In this document: one piece after another, positions 38,738 through 48,683 of the stretch
How the letters are laid out: each line of letters starts with the position of its first letter
How positions within the stretch are numbered: position 1 is the stretch's first letter
Source of the DNA: Pseudorhodobacter antarcticus
GTDB taxonomy: Bacteria; Pseudomonadota; Alphaproteobacteria; Rhodobacterales; Rhodobacteraceae
Reading direction: 5' to 3'
Length of the DNA stretch: 64,000 nt
Assembly (NCBI GenBank): GCA_945862465.1
Contig: CAMAYO010000002.1
Span: forward strand, 1 to 64,000
Translations under genes and position numbers: made by a program
The notes under the pieces: generated by a model
The model's input: only the letters and a program-made list of their open reading frames with translations
Databases searched by the model: none
What the model was told of the DNA's origin: nothing

Positions 38738-38755
38738 CATGTCTGCCGTTTGGCT

Positions 38756-40039
38756 TTAGGCCAGCATGGCGACGGGGTTTTCCAACAACTCGACCACAAC
38801 TTTCAGGAATTCTGCCCCCAAAGCGCCGTCGATCACGCGGTGATCGACCGAGAGGGTCATCGACATCACGGTCGCCACGCCGATGGAATTGTCTTTTAGC
38901 ACCACCGGCTTTTTGATCCCCGCACCCACCGCCAGAATGGCGCCGTGGGGCGGGTTGATCACGGCGTCGAAATTCTCGACCCCCATCATCCCCAGATTTG
39001 AAATCGCAAAGCTGCCGCCTTGGTATTCGTGCGGGGCAAGCTTTTTCGTTTTGGCCCGTGCGGCAAGGTCTTTCATTTCAGCCGACAAGGCCGACAGGGT
39101 CTTGCTGTCCGCATCGCGCAGAACCGGGGTAAACAACCCCCCGTCAACAGCAACGGCGACGGCGACATCAGACGGCTTCAGCTTCAAGATCCGATCCCCT
39201 GCCCAAACCGCATTGGCATTGGGCACGGCTTGCAGCGCCAAAGCGCAGGCTTTGATGATGAAATCGTTGAGGGAAAGTTTGATCCCGCGCGATTCCAGCC
39301 CTTTGTTCATCTGCTCACGAAAGGCCATCAGAGCATCCAAACGCACTTCGCGGCGCAGGTAGAAATGCGGGATGGTTTGCTTGGCTTCGGTCAGGCGGGC
39401 CGCGATGGTGCGGCGCATCCCATCAAGGGTGACTTCGGTATAGGCGCGATCGGCATACATCTTCATCACGGTTTCGGCCATTATGCCGGTGGGCATAGCG
39501 CCTTTCGCGGGGGCTGCCGTGGTGGTTGCAGGGGCAGCAGAAGTCTTGACGGGTGCCAAGGCGTTAGAGCCCTCCACGTCGGCCTTCACGATCCTGCCAT
39601 GCGGGCCAGATCCTGCAACACCGGTCAAATCCACGCCCTTTTCCAAAGCCAAACGCCGCGCTAAGGGCGAAGCGAAGACCCGCGCGCCTTGACCTTTGGC
39701 GGCAGGGGCAGCAACCGGCACGGCAGCGGCAACCGCCACGGGCGCTGATACCGCTGCGACGGGGGCCGCAGGTTTGGGCGCGGCGGACAGGCTTTCGCCC
39801 TCTTCCACGATCACCGCAATCGGTGTGTTTACCTTGACCCCTGCGGTGCCCGCAGCGACCAGAAGCTGCGAGATGATCCCCTCATCCACAGCTTCCAACT
39901 CCATCGTGGCTTTGTCGGTTTCAATCTCGGCAAGGATCTGCCCCGATTTGACCTTATCGCCCGCTTTGACCAGCCATTTGGCGAGCGTGCCCTCTTCCAT
40001 CGTCGGCGACAATGCGGGCATCAGGATTTCAACAGCCAT
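38756..40039 (-). CDS. pdhC: pyruvate dehydrogenase E2 (dihydrolipoamide acetyltransferase)
   Basis: N-terminal lipoyl [24 protein letters not shown], catalytic [14 protein letters not shown]. Confidence 0.95.
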   Translation of the reverse strand: MAVEILMPALSPTMEEGTLAKWLVKAGDKVKSGQILAEIETDKATMELEAVDEGIISQLLVAAGTAGVKVNTPIAVIVEEGESLSAAPKPAAPVAAVSAPVAVAAAVPVAAPAAKGQGARVFASPLARRLALEKGVDLTGVAGSGPHGRIVKADVEGSNALAPVKTSAAPATTTAAPAKGAMPTGIMAETVMKMYADRAYTEVTLDGMRRTIAARLTEAKQTIPHFYLRREVRLDALMAFREQMNKGLESRGIKLSLNDFIIKACALALQAVPNANAVWAGDRILKLKPSDVAVAVAVDGGLFTPVLRDADSKTLSALSAEMKDLAARAKTKKLAPHEYQGGSFAISNLGMMGVENFDAVINPPHGAILAVGAGIKKPVVLKDNSIGVATVMSMTLSVDHRVIDGALGAEFLKVVVELLENPVAMLA

Positions 40040-40047
40040 AAGACACC

Positions 40048-41403
40048 TCAGCGATAGCAGACAGATTTGACAGCGGCGACCACTTCGGCGGTCGTCACCA
40101 GAGCAAGCTTTTCCAGATTGGCGGCATAGGGCATGGGCACATCTTTGCCCGTGCAGGTCACCACCGGCGCATCCAGATAATCAAAGGCGCGCTGCATGAT
40201 GGTAGAGGCAAGGTGATCGCCGATCGAGCCTACTGGGAAACCCTCTTCCACCGTGACACAGCGGTTGGTTTTCATCACCGAAGCCAGCACCGTGTCATAG
40301 TCAATCGGGCGCAGCGTGCGCAGATCAACCACCTCGGCGCTGATTCCGTCTTTGGCAAGGATATCAGCAGCTTCCAGCGCGTATTTCATGCCAATGCCAA
40401 AGGACACAATCGTCACATCCGACCCTTCGCGCCAGATACGGGCTTTGCCGAAGGGGATGGTCAAATCGGGCAGGTCGGGCACTTCAAAGGTTTGACCGTA
40501 CAGGATTTCGTTTTCCAAAAAGACCACGGGGTTGCGGTCGCGGATGGCGGTTTTCAGCAGGCCTTTGGCATCGGCGGCGGAATAGGGCATCACGACTTTC
40601 AGGCCGGGAATAGCCGCATACCAAGCGGCGTAGTCTTGGCTGTGCTGTGCACCCACACGGGCCGCAGCGCCGTTGGTGCCGCGAAACACAATCGGCGCGC
40701 CCATTTGGCCGCCCGACATATAGTTCGTCTTGGCAGCAGAGTTCAGGATATGGTCAATCGCCTGCATGGCGAAGTTCCATGTCATGAATTCTACAATCGG
40801 GTTCAAGCCCCCCCACGAAGCGCCCACGGCGATGCCGGTAAAGCCCATTTCGGTGATGGGTGTATCCACCACGCGCTTGGGGCCAAACTCTTCCAGCAAG
40901 CCTTGGCTGATCTTGTAAGCGCCTTGATATTCGCCGACCTCTTCGCCCATCAACATGACGGTTGGGTTGGCGCGCATTTCTTCGGCCATGGCTTCGCGCA
41001 AGGCTTCGCGCACGGTCATGGTTTTCATCGGCGTGCCGTCGGCCCAATCGGGCGAGGCTTTCGAGACGACAGAAACAGAGGCTGCGACAGGTGCCGCAGC
41101 TGCCACGGGGGCAGGGGCCGCAGTCGCGGCCACGGGCGCTGCTTTCGCCGCCACCGCTTCGCCCTCTTCCGACATCAGCAGGATCGGCGTGTTCACTTTC
41201 ACGCCTGCCGTGCCTTCGGCCACCAACAACGCGCCTACTCGGCCCTCGTCGGTGGCTTCGAATTCCATCGTCGCCTTGTCGGTTTCAATCTCGGCCAAGA
41301 TTTGGCCCGATTTCACCACATCGCCCACTTTGACCAGCCATTTGGCCAAGGTGCCCTCTTCCATCGTGGGCGACAGGGCCGGCATCAGTACTTCGGTTGC
41401 CAT
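40048..41403 (-). CDS. pdhB: pyruvate dehydrogenase E1 beta with N-terminal lipoyl domain
   Basis: [22 protein letters not shown]...[11 protein letters not shown] then [12 protein letters not shown]...[17 protein letters not shown]. Confidence 0.95.
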   Translation of the reverse strand: MATEVLMPALSPTMEEGTLAKWLVKVGDVVKSGQILAEIETDKATMEFEATDEGRVGALLVAEGTAGVKVNTPILLMSEEGEAVAAKAAPVAATAAPAPVAAAAPVAASVSVVSKASPDWADGTPMKTMTVREALREAMAEEMRANPTVMLMGEEVGEYQGAYKISQGLLEEFGPKRVVDTPITEMGFTGIAVGASWGGLNPIVEFMTWNFAMQAIDHILNSAAKTNYMSGGQMGAPIVFRGTNGAAARVGAQHSQDYAAWYAAIPGLKVVMPYSAADAKGLLKTAIRDRNPVVFLENEILYGQTFEVPDLPDLTIPFGKARIWREGSDVTIVSFGIGMKYALEAADILAKDGISAEVVDLRTLRPIDYDTVLASVMKTNRCVTVEEGFPVGSIGDHLASTIMQRAFDYLDAPVVTCTGKDVPMPYAANLEKLALVTTAEVVAAVKSVCYR

Positions 41404-41417
41404 AGTGTCTCTCCCCC

Positions 41418-42407
41418 TCAGGCGTAAATATCGGTCCAAAGCTCGGTCAAGGCCGGCTCTGGGCTGTCTTTGGCGAATTCGGCTGACGCGTTGACCTGTT
41501 CTTTGATTTCACGGTCAATGATCTTCAGATCTTCCTCCGAAGCGAGGCCCGCGTTCAGCAGCAGATCGCGCACGTGTTCGATGGCGTCTTTTTCCGAACG
41601 AATCTTCTCGACCTCTTCGCGCGTGCGGTATTTCGCGGGGTCTGACATCGAATGGCCACGGTAGCGGTAGGTCATCATTTCCAAGATATAAGGCCCTTGG
41701 CCCGCGCGGCAGTGCGCCACCGCCTTTTCGCCAGCCGCTTTCACCGCCAGCACATCCATGCCGTCAACTTGTTCACCCGGAATGCCATAAGCCGCGCCGC
41801 GCCCAAAGAAGGTGCCCGACTTGGTCGAGCGTTTGACCGAGGTTCCCATGGCATACTGGTTGTTTTCGATGACAAAAATCACCGGCAACATCCACAGTTC
41901 GGCCATGTTATAGGTTTCATAAACCTGACCTTGATTGGCCGCGCCGTCGCCGAAATAGGTGAAGGTCACATTGTCATTGCCAAGGTATTTGTCAGCCAAA
42001 GCCAAGCCAGCCCCCAAGGGCACCTGCGCGCCCACAATGCCGTGGCCGCCGTAAAAGTGCTTTTCTTTGCTGAACATATGCATCGAGCCGCCCTTGCCCT
42101 TGGAGTATCCCCCCTCACGCCCCGTCAACTCTGCCATCACGCCTTTCGGGTCCATTCCACAGGCCAGCATATGGCCATGATCGCGGTAGGATGTGATGCG
42201 CTTGTCGCCCTCTTTGGTGCAGGCTTCCAAGCCCACCACAACGGCCTCTTGGCCGATATAAAGATGGCAAAATCCGCCAATCAGGCCCATGCCATAAAGC
42301 TGGCCAGCCTTTTCCTCAAAGCGGCGGATCAACAGCATCTCGCGGTAAAAGCCCAAAAGCTCTTCCTTGGACACATTGCTTTTCTGTGGTTCTTTCTTAA
42401 CGGCCAA
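41418..42407 (-). CDS. pdhA: pyruvate dehydrogenase E1 alpha
   Basis: [47 protein letters not shown]. Confidence 0.96.
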   Translation of the reverse strand: MAVKKEPQKSNVSKEELLGFYREMLLIRRFEEKAGQLYGMGLIGGFCHLYIGQEAVVVGLEACTKEGDKRITSYRDHGHMLACGMDPKGVMAELTGREGGYSKGKGGSMHMFSKEKHFYGGHGIVGAQVPLGAGLALADKYLGNDNVTFTYFGDGAANQGQVYETYNMAELWMLPVIFVIENNQYAMGTSVKRSTKSGTFFGRGAAYGIPGEQVDGMDVLAVKAAGEKAVAHCRAGQGPYILEMMTYRYRGHSMSDPAKYRTREEVEKIRSEKDAIEHVRDLLLNAGLASEEDLKIIDREIKEQVNASAEFAKDSPEPALTELWTDIYA

Positions 42408-42553
42408 AGCGACAGCCTCCCTGCAGCGAAAGATAGTTTAGTGTTAAACCATCCATACAGCATCGGAGAAATAACGCAAAATACTAATTGCGCATGACCA
42501 GACACACCAGCGCATGGCAGCCATGTGCTTTATGCAACGCAACCGCGCGTGGG

Positions 42554-42868
42554 TTAACGGATCACAATCTCATCGGCGCGGATATAGCCCAGCACCGAGC
42601 GGACCTGTTCATCCAGAAGGTCAATGTCCAGATAATCATCTGACAGGCGATGTGTGAGGATTTTGAGTTTTTCCAATTCCGTCAGCAGCGCATCGCGCTC
42701 TGCCGTCAGGCTTTGCAACTCGCCCGCCGTCTGGGCTTGCCGCAGCACACCGTAGTCGCCCTGCACCGCGGCAAAGGCAAAGTAGGCGGCGAGGGTCGCC
42801 GTTAAAGCAAAATACATCATGCCACCAAAATTCGGGCGTGACCGCGACTTGGATAGGGAAATGCTCAT
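42554..42868 (-). CDS. FtsB/DivIC-family septum formation initiator
   Basis: one TM plus coiled coil, GDYGVLRQAQTAGELQSLTAERDAL; start trimmed to MSISLSK. Confidence 0.8.
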   Translation of the reverse strand: MSISLSKSRSRPNFGGMMYFALTATLAAYFAFAAVQGDYGVLRQAQTAGELQSLTAERDALLTELEKLKILTHRLSDDYLDIDLLDEQVRSVLGYIRADEIVIR

Positions 42869-42951
42869 TTTGCCCTCGTGCCCCTCTGATGGGGGATTTT
42901 GGGCAGTATGACACAAGCGATTGCGTTTGAAAAGCCTTGCGGCGTGGGCTG

Positions 42952-43881
42952 TTACGCCTTGCCCTTGTAGATATCGACCAAGTTCTGCAGCAGGGCCAAG
43001 GCTTCGGCCCTTGGGCGTTGAAAGCAGTTGCGCCCGATGATCGACCCGTTGCCGCCACCATCGCGAATGGCGCGGGCATCATCCAGCACCGAATCCGCGC
43101 CTTTTGCAGCGCCACCCGAAAACACAATCAACCGCCGCCCGTTCAGCGCTGATCGCACGCATTCGCGCACGCGGTCGGCTTGGGTTGCCACGGCGATGTG
43201 TCCCGCGTGGAAAGCCTTTTTCGCCTCAGGCTGGCTCAGATGGTCGGTAGAGAGTTTCACCTTGATGATATGCGCGCCCAAGAGCGCCGCGATATGGGCG
43301 GCATAGGCTGTCACATCGGCGGCGGTTTCGCCGTCTTTGTCCAAATCCTCGCCGCGCGGGTAAGACCAGATCACGCTTGCCACGCCTTTGGCCGCAGCCT
43401 CCCGCCGCATTTCGGCGATGTCTGCGAACATCGACAGGCTTTGGGAGGACCCAGGGTAGATCGTAAAGCCAATGGCCGAGCAGCCTAACCGCAGCGCGTC
43501 ATCGACGCTGGCGGTGATGGCTTGGGTCTTGGGGGCCACCGCAGGCAGCAGCGAATTGGCCGAGTTCACTTTCAAGATCGTGGGGATTTGCCCCGCAAAC
43601 GTATCGGCCCCTGCCTCGAGTGGCCCCAAAGGGGCGGCATAAGCCGACAGGCCCGCATCAATGGCTATCTGATAGTGATAATGCGGATCATAGGCCGCAG
43701 GGTTGACCGAGAATGACCGCGCTGGCCCGTGTTCAAAGCCCTGATCGACCGGAAGGATGATCACCTTGCCCGTGCCGCGCAATTGCCCCTCGTTCAAGAT
43801 GCGGGCCAAATTGGCTTTGACCCCGGGCGTTTCGCCTTCATAGTTCGACAAAATCTTCTGAACGATCCGGCTGCTGCGCAT
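42952..43881 (-). CDS. class I (DhnA-type) fructose-bisphosphate aldolase
   Basis: VILPVDQGFEHGPARSF, IIKVKLSTDHL, SGGAAKGADSVLDDARAIRDGGGNGSIIGRNCFQR. Confidence 0.92.
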   Translation of the reverse strand: MRSSRIVQKILSNYEGETPGVKANLARILNEGQLRGTGKVIILPVDQGFEHGPARSFSVNPAAYDPHYHYQIAIDAGLSAYAAPLGPLEAGADTFAGQIPTILKVNSANSLLPAVAPKTQAITASVDDALRLGCSAIGFTIYPGSSQSLSMFADIAEMRREAAAKGVASVIWSYPRGEDLDKDGETAADVTAYAAHIAALLGAHIIKVKLSTDHLSQPEAKKAFHAGHIAVATQADRVRECVRSALNGRRLIVFSGGAAKGADSVLDDARAIRDGGGNGSIIGRNCFQRPRAEALALLQNLVDIYKGKA

Positions 43882-44023
43882 GGCGGGCTCCTGTTTTGAA
43901 CGCTTGGCGTCTTTATCGGGGGGCTTTGGGGCGCTGGCAATGTTGGTTTTGCGCTAACAGCGCGAAAAAATGTCAATTGCCGTGCCAGTTGCGATCAAGC
44001 GGCGCAAAGGATATGCCAAAGCC

Positions 44024-44659
44024 ATGACCAACGCTGATCCCAAAAGATTGATCCGCATATCCCGCGAGAGTGGGGCCGATGGTCCTATTGAGCCGCCGCC
44101 CGAACCCTTGAACCTTGGCCACCGCGTGCGCGAATTGCGCAAGGCCAAAGGCTGGACGCTGGATCAGGCGGCCACACAGGCGGGCTTGGCCCGTTCAACG
44201 CTGTCAAAAATCGAAAACGGCCAGATGTCGCCCACCTATGACGCGGTGCGCAAATTGGCCGAGGGCTTGAAGATCTCGGTCCCGCAGTTGTTTACCCCCG
44301 CCGCCCGCGCGCAGGTGTCGGGCCGCATGGCTGTGACCAAGTTTGGCACGGGGCAGGGCCATGTGACGGCCACCTATGAACATGAATTGCTGGCAGGCAG
44401 CCTAACGCGCAAACAAATGCTGCCCTACCGCGCCACGATCCGCGCCCGCTCGATGGAGGATTTCGATGGCTGGGTGCGTCACGAAGGCGAAGAGTTTCTG
44501 TATGTGCTCACCGGCGTGGTGCGGCTATATTCCGAGTTTTACGAACCCGTCGATCTGCGCCGTGGGGACAGCGCCTATTATGACGCAACGATGGGCCATA
44601 ATGTGATCAGCCTGTCGGAAGATGACGCCACCCTGCTATGGGTCACGTCCTTGGCTTGA
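44024..44659 (+). CDS. XRE-family regulator with C-terminal cupin domain
   Basis: HTH RVRELRKAKGWTLDQAATQAGLARSTLSKIENGQMSPTYD plus cupin EEFLYVLTGVVRLYSEFYEPVDLRRGDSAYYDATMGH. Confidence 0.92.
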   Translation: MTNADPKRLIRISRESGADGPIEPPPEPLNLGHRVRELRKAKGWTLDQAATQAGLARSTLSKIENGQMSPTYDAVRKLAEGLKISVPQLFTPAARAQVSGRMAVTKFGTGQGHVTATYEHELLAGSLTRKQMLPYRATIRARSMEDFDGWVRHEGEEFLYVLTGVVRLYSEFYEPVDLRRGDSAYYDATMGHNVISLSEDDATLLWVTSLA

Positions 44660-44678
44660 CGGGGGCTTAAAGCCCCCG
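44660..44678. terminator. hairpin between the convergent XRE-cupin and entericidin-like genes
   Basis: CGGGGGCT-TAA-AGCCCCCG. Confidence 0.5.
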
Positions 44679-44685
44679 CTTTACC

Positions 44686-44808
44686 TTATTGAAACCCAAC
44701 CCAGCCGCCGACCATGTTGGCGCCGCCTGTGATGTCTTCGCCAAAGCCCGAAACCGTATTGCAGCCCGCGAGGGCCGCCAAAACGGCCAATACCAAGAAT
44801 TTTTTCAT
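44686..44808 (-). CDS. entericidin A/B-family small lipoprotein
   Basis: MKKFLVLAVLAALAGCNTVSGFGEDITGGANMVGGWVGFQ: 40 aa with lipobox LAGC. Confidence 0.82.
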   Translation of the reverse strand: MKKFLVLAVLAALAGCNTVSGFGEDITGGANMVGGWVGFQ

Positions 44809-44830
44809 GCTCTGCCTCTCGTTTCTTTGG

Positions 44831-46645
44831 TTAGTTTTGTTGCCACCATACATCCGGCATAAAGCCAAGCCAATCCCCATAGGCCGCAACATAATCTGGG
44901 TGCTTAAGGCTGGCTTTATGGGCCATGTGGCTGACGTTGGAATACCAAAAGGGAATGACATATCGCCCCGAGGTCAGCACGCGGTCAAGCGCTTGAACTG
45001 CCACGACAAATTCCTCACGGCTTTTTGAACTGACCATCGTGGTGATCAACCCATCTACCGCCGGAGAGGCGACCCCCATCCAGTTGCGCGTGCCTTCTTT
45101 GGTCACACCTTCCGACCCCCAATACAGCGTTTGCTCGTTGCCTGGGCTCAGTGACAAGGACCGCGTGTATTGGGTCATATCAAAGTTATAGACCGTGGTG
45201 CGTTCTTTATACTGGGCCGAGTCCACGGTTTGGATCGTGGCCGCAATCCCCAGTTTCTTCAGCGATTCAACATAGATATTGACTGCCGCAATCGTATCCG
45301 ATGCGCCATTGGCCAGCAGGATTTCAAAGGCAAAAGGCACACCTTGGGCATCTTTCAATGCGCCGTCTTGAATGGTCCAGCCTGCCTCTTCGAGCAGTTT
45401 GTTGGCGGCCCGAAGATTGGCGCGGTTGGCTTCTGATCCATCCGACACGGGCTGGGCATAGCCTTCCAACGCACCGGGAAGGAGGCTGTCTTTGTAAGGT
45501 TCCAGCAGCGCTGCAACCTGAGGGCTGGCGGGTTCGGCCATTTGGCCGGACAATTCCGAATTGTCGAAATAGCTTTGAATGCGGGGGTTGGCCCCACCAT
45601 TGATCGTTTGGTTCACCAACTCAAAGTTAAAGGCCAAACTCAACGCTTCACGCACCCGCCAATCGGCAAAGATCGGTTTGCGGGTGTTAAAGACCAACCC
45701 GTCGATGCCCGAGGGGCGCTTGTGGGGAATGTCTTCTTTGACCACATCGCCCGATTGCACCGCGGGAAAATCGTACGTTGTGGCCCATTTGGCCGCATTG
45801 CTTTCGCGGTACATATCAACGTCACCGGCCTTCAGCGCTTCGACAATCACGGTGGGGTCGGCGAAGTAGATGTATTTCAGGGCATCAAAGTTCCACAGCC
45901 CCTTGTTGAACGCCAAATCCGCGCCCCACCAATTGGGATTGCGCTTGTAGGTGATGAAATTCCCCGCCTCGATCTGATCGACGACATAGGGGCCAGATCC
46001 AATCACTGGATCTAGACTTGAGACGGTGAAATCCTTTCCCTCCCATTGCGCCTTCTTAAGGATCGGGCGCAGTCCCAACAGCAGGGGCATTTCGCGGTCA
46101 GGCTCGGTGAAGGTGAACTTGACGGACCTTGGTCCTGTTTGGGCGGCGGTGGCGATTTTCTTCCATGCTGCAGCGTAGCGAGGATTTCCTTGCTCACCCA
46201 AGGTTTGATAGGACCACAAAACATCCTCCACCGTGACGGGCGATCCGTCAGAGAATCGGGCCCCCTCACGCAGGGTGAATTCCACGTAAGAGCGCGCGTC
46301 ATCTGTGTCGACTGATTCGGCCAATAGCCCGTAAAGGGAGAAGGGTTCGTCGTAAGAACGGCCCATAAGTGTCTCAATTGTAAGCGGAGAAATCGATCCG
46401 GGGGCCGAGCCTTTGGTGATGAACGGGTTAAGGGAATCAAAGCTTCCCGGCTCGCCAAACGTGATGGTTCCGCCCTTGGGAGCATCAGGATTGGCTTGGG
46501 GTAGGGACACAAAATCAGGTGGCAGCGCGGGGTCGCCATACATAGCGATGGCGTAACGCGGCTCGGCAGTGGCCATTTGGGCGGTCACGGCAAGGGCCAA
46601 AGCCGCTCCCAAGGTCTGAAGGATTTTGATCGCGCTGACGGGCAT
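44831..46645 (-). CDS. family 5 extracellular solute-binding protein (YejA-like)
   Basis: 604 aa, signal peptide, PALPPDFVSLPQANPDAPKGGTITFGEPGSFDSLNPFI. Confidence 0.9.
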   Translation of the reverse strand: MPVSAIKILQTLGAALALAVTAQMATAEPRYAIAMYGDPALPPDFVSLPQANPDAPKGGTITFGEPGSFDSLNPFITKGSAPGSISPLTIETLMGRSYDEPFSLYGLLAESVDTDDARSYVEFTLREGARFSDGSPVTVEDVLWSYQTLGEQGNPRYAAAWKKIATAAQTGPRSVKFTFTEPDREMPLLLGLRPILKKAQWEGKDFTVSSLDPVIGSGPYVVDQIEAGNFITYKRNPNWWGADLAFNKGLWNFDALKYIYFADPTVIVEALKAGDVDMYRESNAAKWATTYDFPAVQSGDVVKEDIPHKRPSGIDGLVFNTRKPIFADWRVREALSLAFNFELVNQTINGGANPRIQSYFDNSELSGQMAEPASPQVAALLEPYKDSLLPGALEGYAQPVSDGSEANRANLRAANKLLEEAGWTIQDGALKDAQGVPFAFEILLANGASDTIAAVNIYVESLKKLGIAATIQTVDSAQYKERTTVYNFDMTQYTRSLSLSPGNEQTLYWGSEGVTKEGTRNWMGVASPAVDGLITTMVSSKSREEFVVAVQALDRVLTSGRYVIPFWYSNVSHMAHKASLKHPDYVAAYGDWLGFMPDVWWQQN

Positions 46646-46716
46646 GGAAGGGGGTCCTTTGACGGGGCTTTGATCGCAACCCTACGGTGGGTTAAGGCGC
46701 ATTTCAAACCTTTAGC

Positions 46717-46745
46717 TTGAAGCTTGGGGCCAATATGACTATAAA
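46717..46745 (+). promoter_or_regulatory. sigma70-like promoter driving a candidate sRNA
   Basis: TTGAAG-N17-TATAAA. Confidence 0.65.
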
Positions 46746-46751
46746 GTGCTT

Positions 46752-46828
46752 ACTGCTCGATAGGTTTCTTGCCTGTATGAAACCTGCCTCAACGACTTAA
46801 CGCCGGCTTCGTGCCGGCGTTTTTTTTA
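46752..46828 (+). ncRNA. candidate small RNA, about 77 nt
   Basis: promoter at correct distance; hairpin AGGTTTC-N10-GAAACCT; terminator AACGCCGGC-TTCGT-GCCGGCGTT + T-run; no credible ORF. Confidence 0.6.
46799..46828 (+). terminator. intrinsic terminator
   Basis: AACGCCGGC-TTCGT-GCCGGCGTTTTTTTT. Confidence 0.88.
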
Positions 46829-46896
46829 TTCCCCCAAGCCCCGCTTGCCTTTCCCCTCGCAGCTGCAGCATTCTGGCGCAAAGAATGGAGCATCTC

Positions 46897-47670
46897 ATGA
46901 CCCTATCAGGCAAAACCGCTGTGATCACCGGATCCAACTCTGGCATCGGCCTTGGCGTGGCTGAGGCGCTGGCCGCGGCGGGCGCGCATGTGGTGTTGAA
47001 TTCTTTCACCGATAGGCCCGAAGACCACGCCTTGGCCGCCGATCTGGCGCGGCGTTATGGGGTGAGTGCGCGTTACATCGCCGCCGACATGGCCGATGGT
47101 GCTGCGTGCCGTGATTTGATCGTTAAGGCGGGCGCTTGCGATATTCTGGTCAACAATGCGGGCATCCAGCACGTCGCCGCGATTGAAAACTTCCCCCCCG
47201 CCATGTGGGACCGCATCCTTGCGATCAACCTGTCATCCGCCTTTCACACCACAGCCGCAGCGCTACCCGCGATGAAGGCCAAGGGCTGGGGTCGGGTGGT
47301 CAATATCGCCTCGGCTCATGGTCTGACGGCAAGCCCGTTCAAATCGGCCTATATCGCCGCCAAACATGGGATTGTCGGTCTGTCAAAGACCACCGCGCTG
47401 GAAGTGGCGGGCCTAGGCATCACCGCCAATGCCATCTGCCCGGGCTATGTGCTAACCCCCTTGGTCGAAGCGCAGATCCCTGATCAGATGCAAGTGCATG
47501 GGATGGACCGCGACACGGTGATCCGCGAGGTGATGCTGCTGCGCCAACCCTCGCGCCAGTTTGCCACGGTGGAGCAGATCGGCGGGACAACTGTGTATCT
47601 GTGTTCGCCCGCTGCCGATCAGGTGACGGGCACAACGATCAGCGTCGATGGCGGCTGGACCGCGCTTTAA
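46897..47670 (+). CDS. bdhA: 3-hydroxybutyrate dehydrogenase (SDR)
   Basis: GSNSGIGLGVAEALAAAGA, NNAGIQHVAAIENFP, AYIAAKHGIVGLSK, ICPGYVLTPLVEAQI. Confidence 0.9.
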   Translation: MTLSGKTAVITGSNSGIGLGVAEALAAAGAHVVLNSFTDRPEDHALAADLARRYGVSARYIAADMADGAACRDLIVKAGACDILVNNAGIQHVAAIENFPPAMWDRILAINLSSAFHTTAAALPAMKAKGWGRVVNIASAHGLTASPFKSAYIAAKHGIVGLSKTTALEVAGLGITANAICPGYVLTPLVEAQIPDQMQVHGMDRDTVIREVMLLRQPSRQFATVEQIGGTTVYLCSPAADQVTGTTISVDGGWTAL

Positions 47671-47756
47671 GCGCGTTTCATTTGAACTTGCCTCTGGCGG
47701 AACCCCAACCGGTTTGGGGGCCTTCGGCAAGAGGATTTGGGCACAGGGCAAATGGA

Positions 47757-48683
47757 TCAGCTGGTGGGCAAGCCATTCAAAGCGCGGGCGATACCTGCGG
47801 CCAAGCGAGCGTTGTTTTTCACCAAAGCGATGTTGCAGATCAGCGAACGGCCTTGGGTCAGCTCGAACATCCGTTGCAATAGAAAGGGCGTGACGGCTTT
47901 GGCAGAAATGCCCGCCCTTTGTGCTTCGGCCAGCGCCTGTTCAATAAAGGGGTCGATCTCGGCACGGGGAATTTCGGCCTCAATTGGGATCGGGTTGGCC
48001 ACGAACTGCCCGCCGGTCACGCCAAGGTTCACGCGCATCAGGTGGCTGGCGGCGATTTGGCCGACATTGTCCATGCGCAGTGGCGCTTTGAGGCCTGAAG
48101 AGCGCGACCAAAAGGCGGGGAAGTCATCTTGGCCGTAAGCGATAACGGGAACGCCGTAGGTTTCTAGCACCTCTAGCGTTTTGGGCAGGTCAAGAATGGC
48201 CTTGGCACCTGCGCCCACCACGGTGACGGGGGTTAGGCTGAACTCGGCCAGATCGGCCGAGATATCAAAGCTCACCTCGGCGCCGCGATGCACGCCACCA
48301 ATGCCGCCCGTGGCAAAAACGCTGATCCCTGCCAGATGGGCGCAGATCATGGTGGCTGCAACCGTGGTGGCCCCCATGCGGCCCAAGGCCAAACAGGCGG
48401 CCAAATCGGCGCGGGAAACTTTCATCGCATCACGGGTTTGGCCAAGCCTTTCCAACTCTTGCGACGTTAGGCCCACATGGATGCGCCCTGCCATCAGCGC
48501 CAAGGTGGCGGGCACCGCCCCTGCGGCGCGGATTTCGTCTTCCACCGCGCGGGCGGTTTCTACATTTTGCGGCCAAGGCATCCCATGGGTGATGATGGTC
48601 GATTCCAGCGCCACGAGGGGGCGGCCTGCGGCACGGGCCTCGGCCACTTCGGGCGAAAAGGTCAGGACGTTGGACAGGGTCAT
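47757..48683 (-). CDS. psuG: pseudouridine-5'-phosphate glycosidase
   Basis: PLVALESTIITHGMPWPQNVETA, GGVHRGAE, DLAEFSLTPVTVVGAGAKAILDLPKTLE. Confidence 0.95.
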   Translation of the reverse strand: MTLSNVLTFSPEVAEARAAGRPLVALESTIITHGMPWPQNVETARAVEDEIRAAGAVPATLALMAGRIHVGLTSQELERLGQTRDAMKVSRADLAACLALGRMGATTVAATMICAHLAGISVFATGGIGGVHRGAEVSFDISADLAEFSLTPVTVVGAGAKAILDLPKTLEVLETYGVPVIAYGQDDFPAFWSRSSGLKAPLRMDNVGQIAASHLMRVNLGVTGGQFVANPIPIEAEIPRAEIDPFIEQALAEAQRAGISAKAVTPFLLQRMFELTQGRSLICNIALVKNNARLAAGIARALNGLPTS

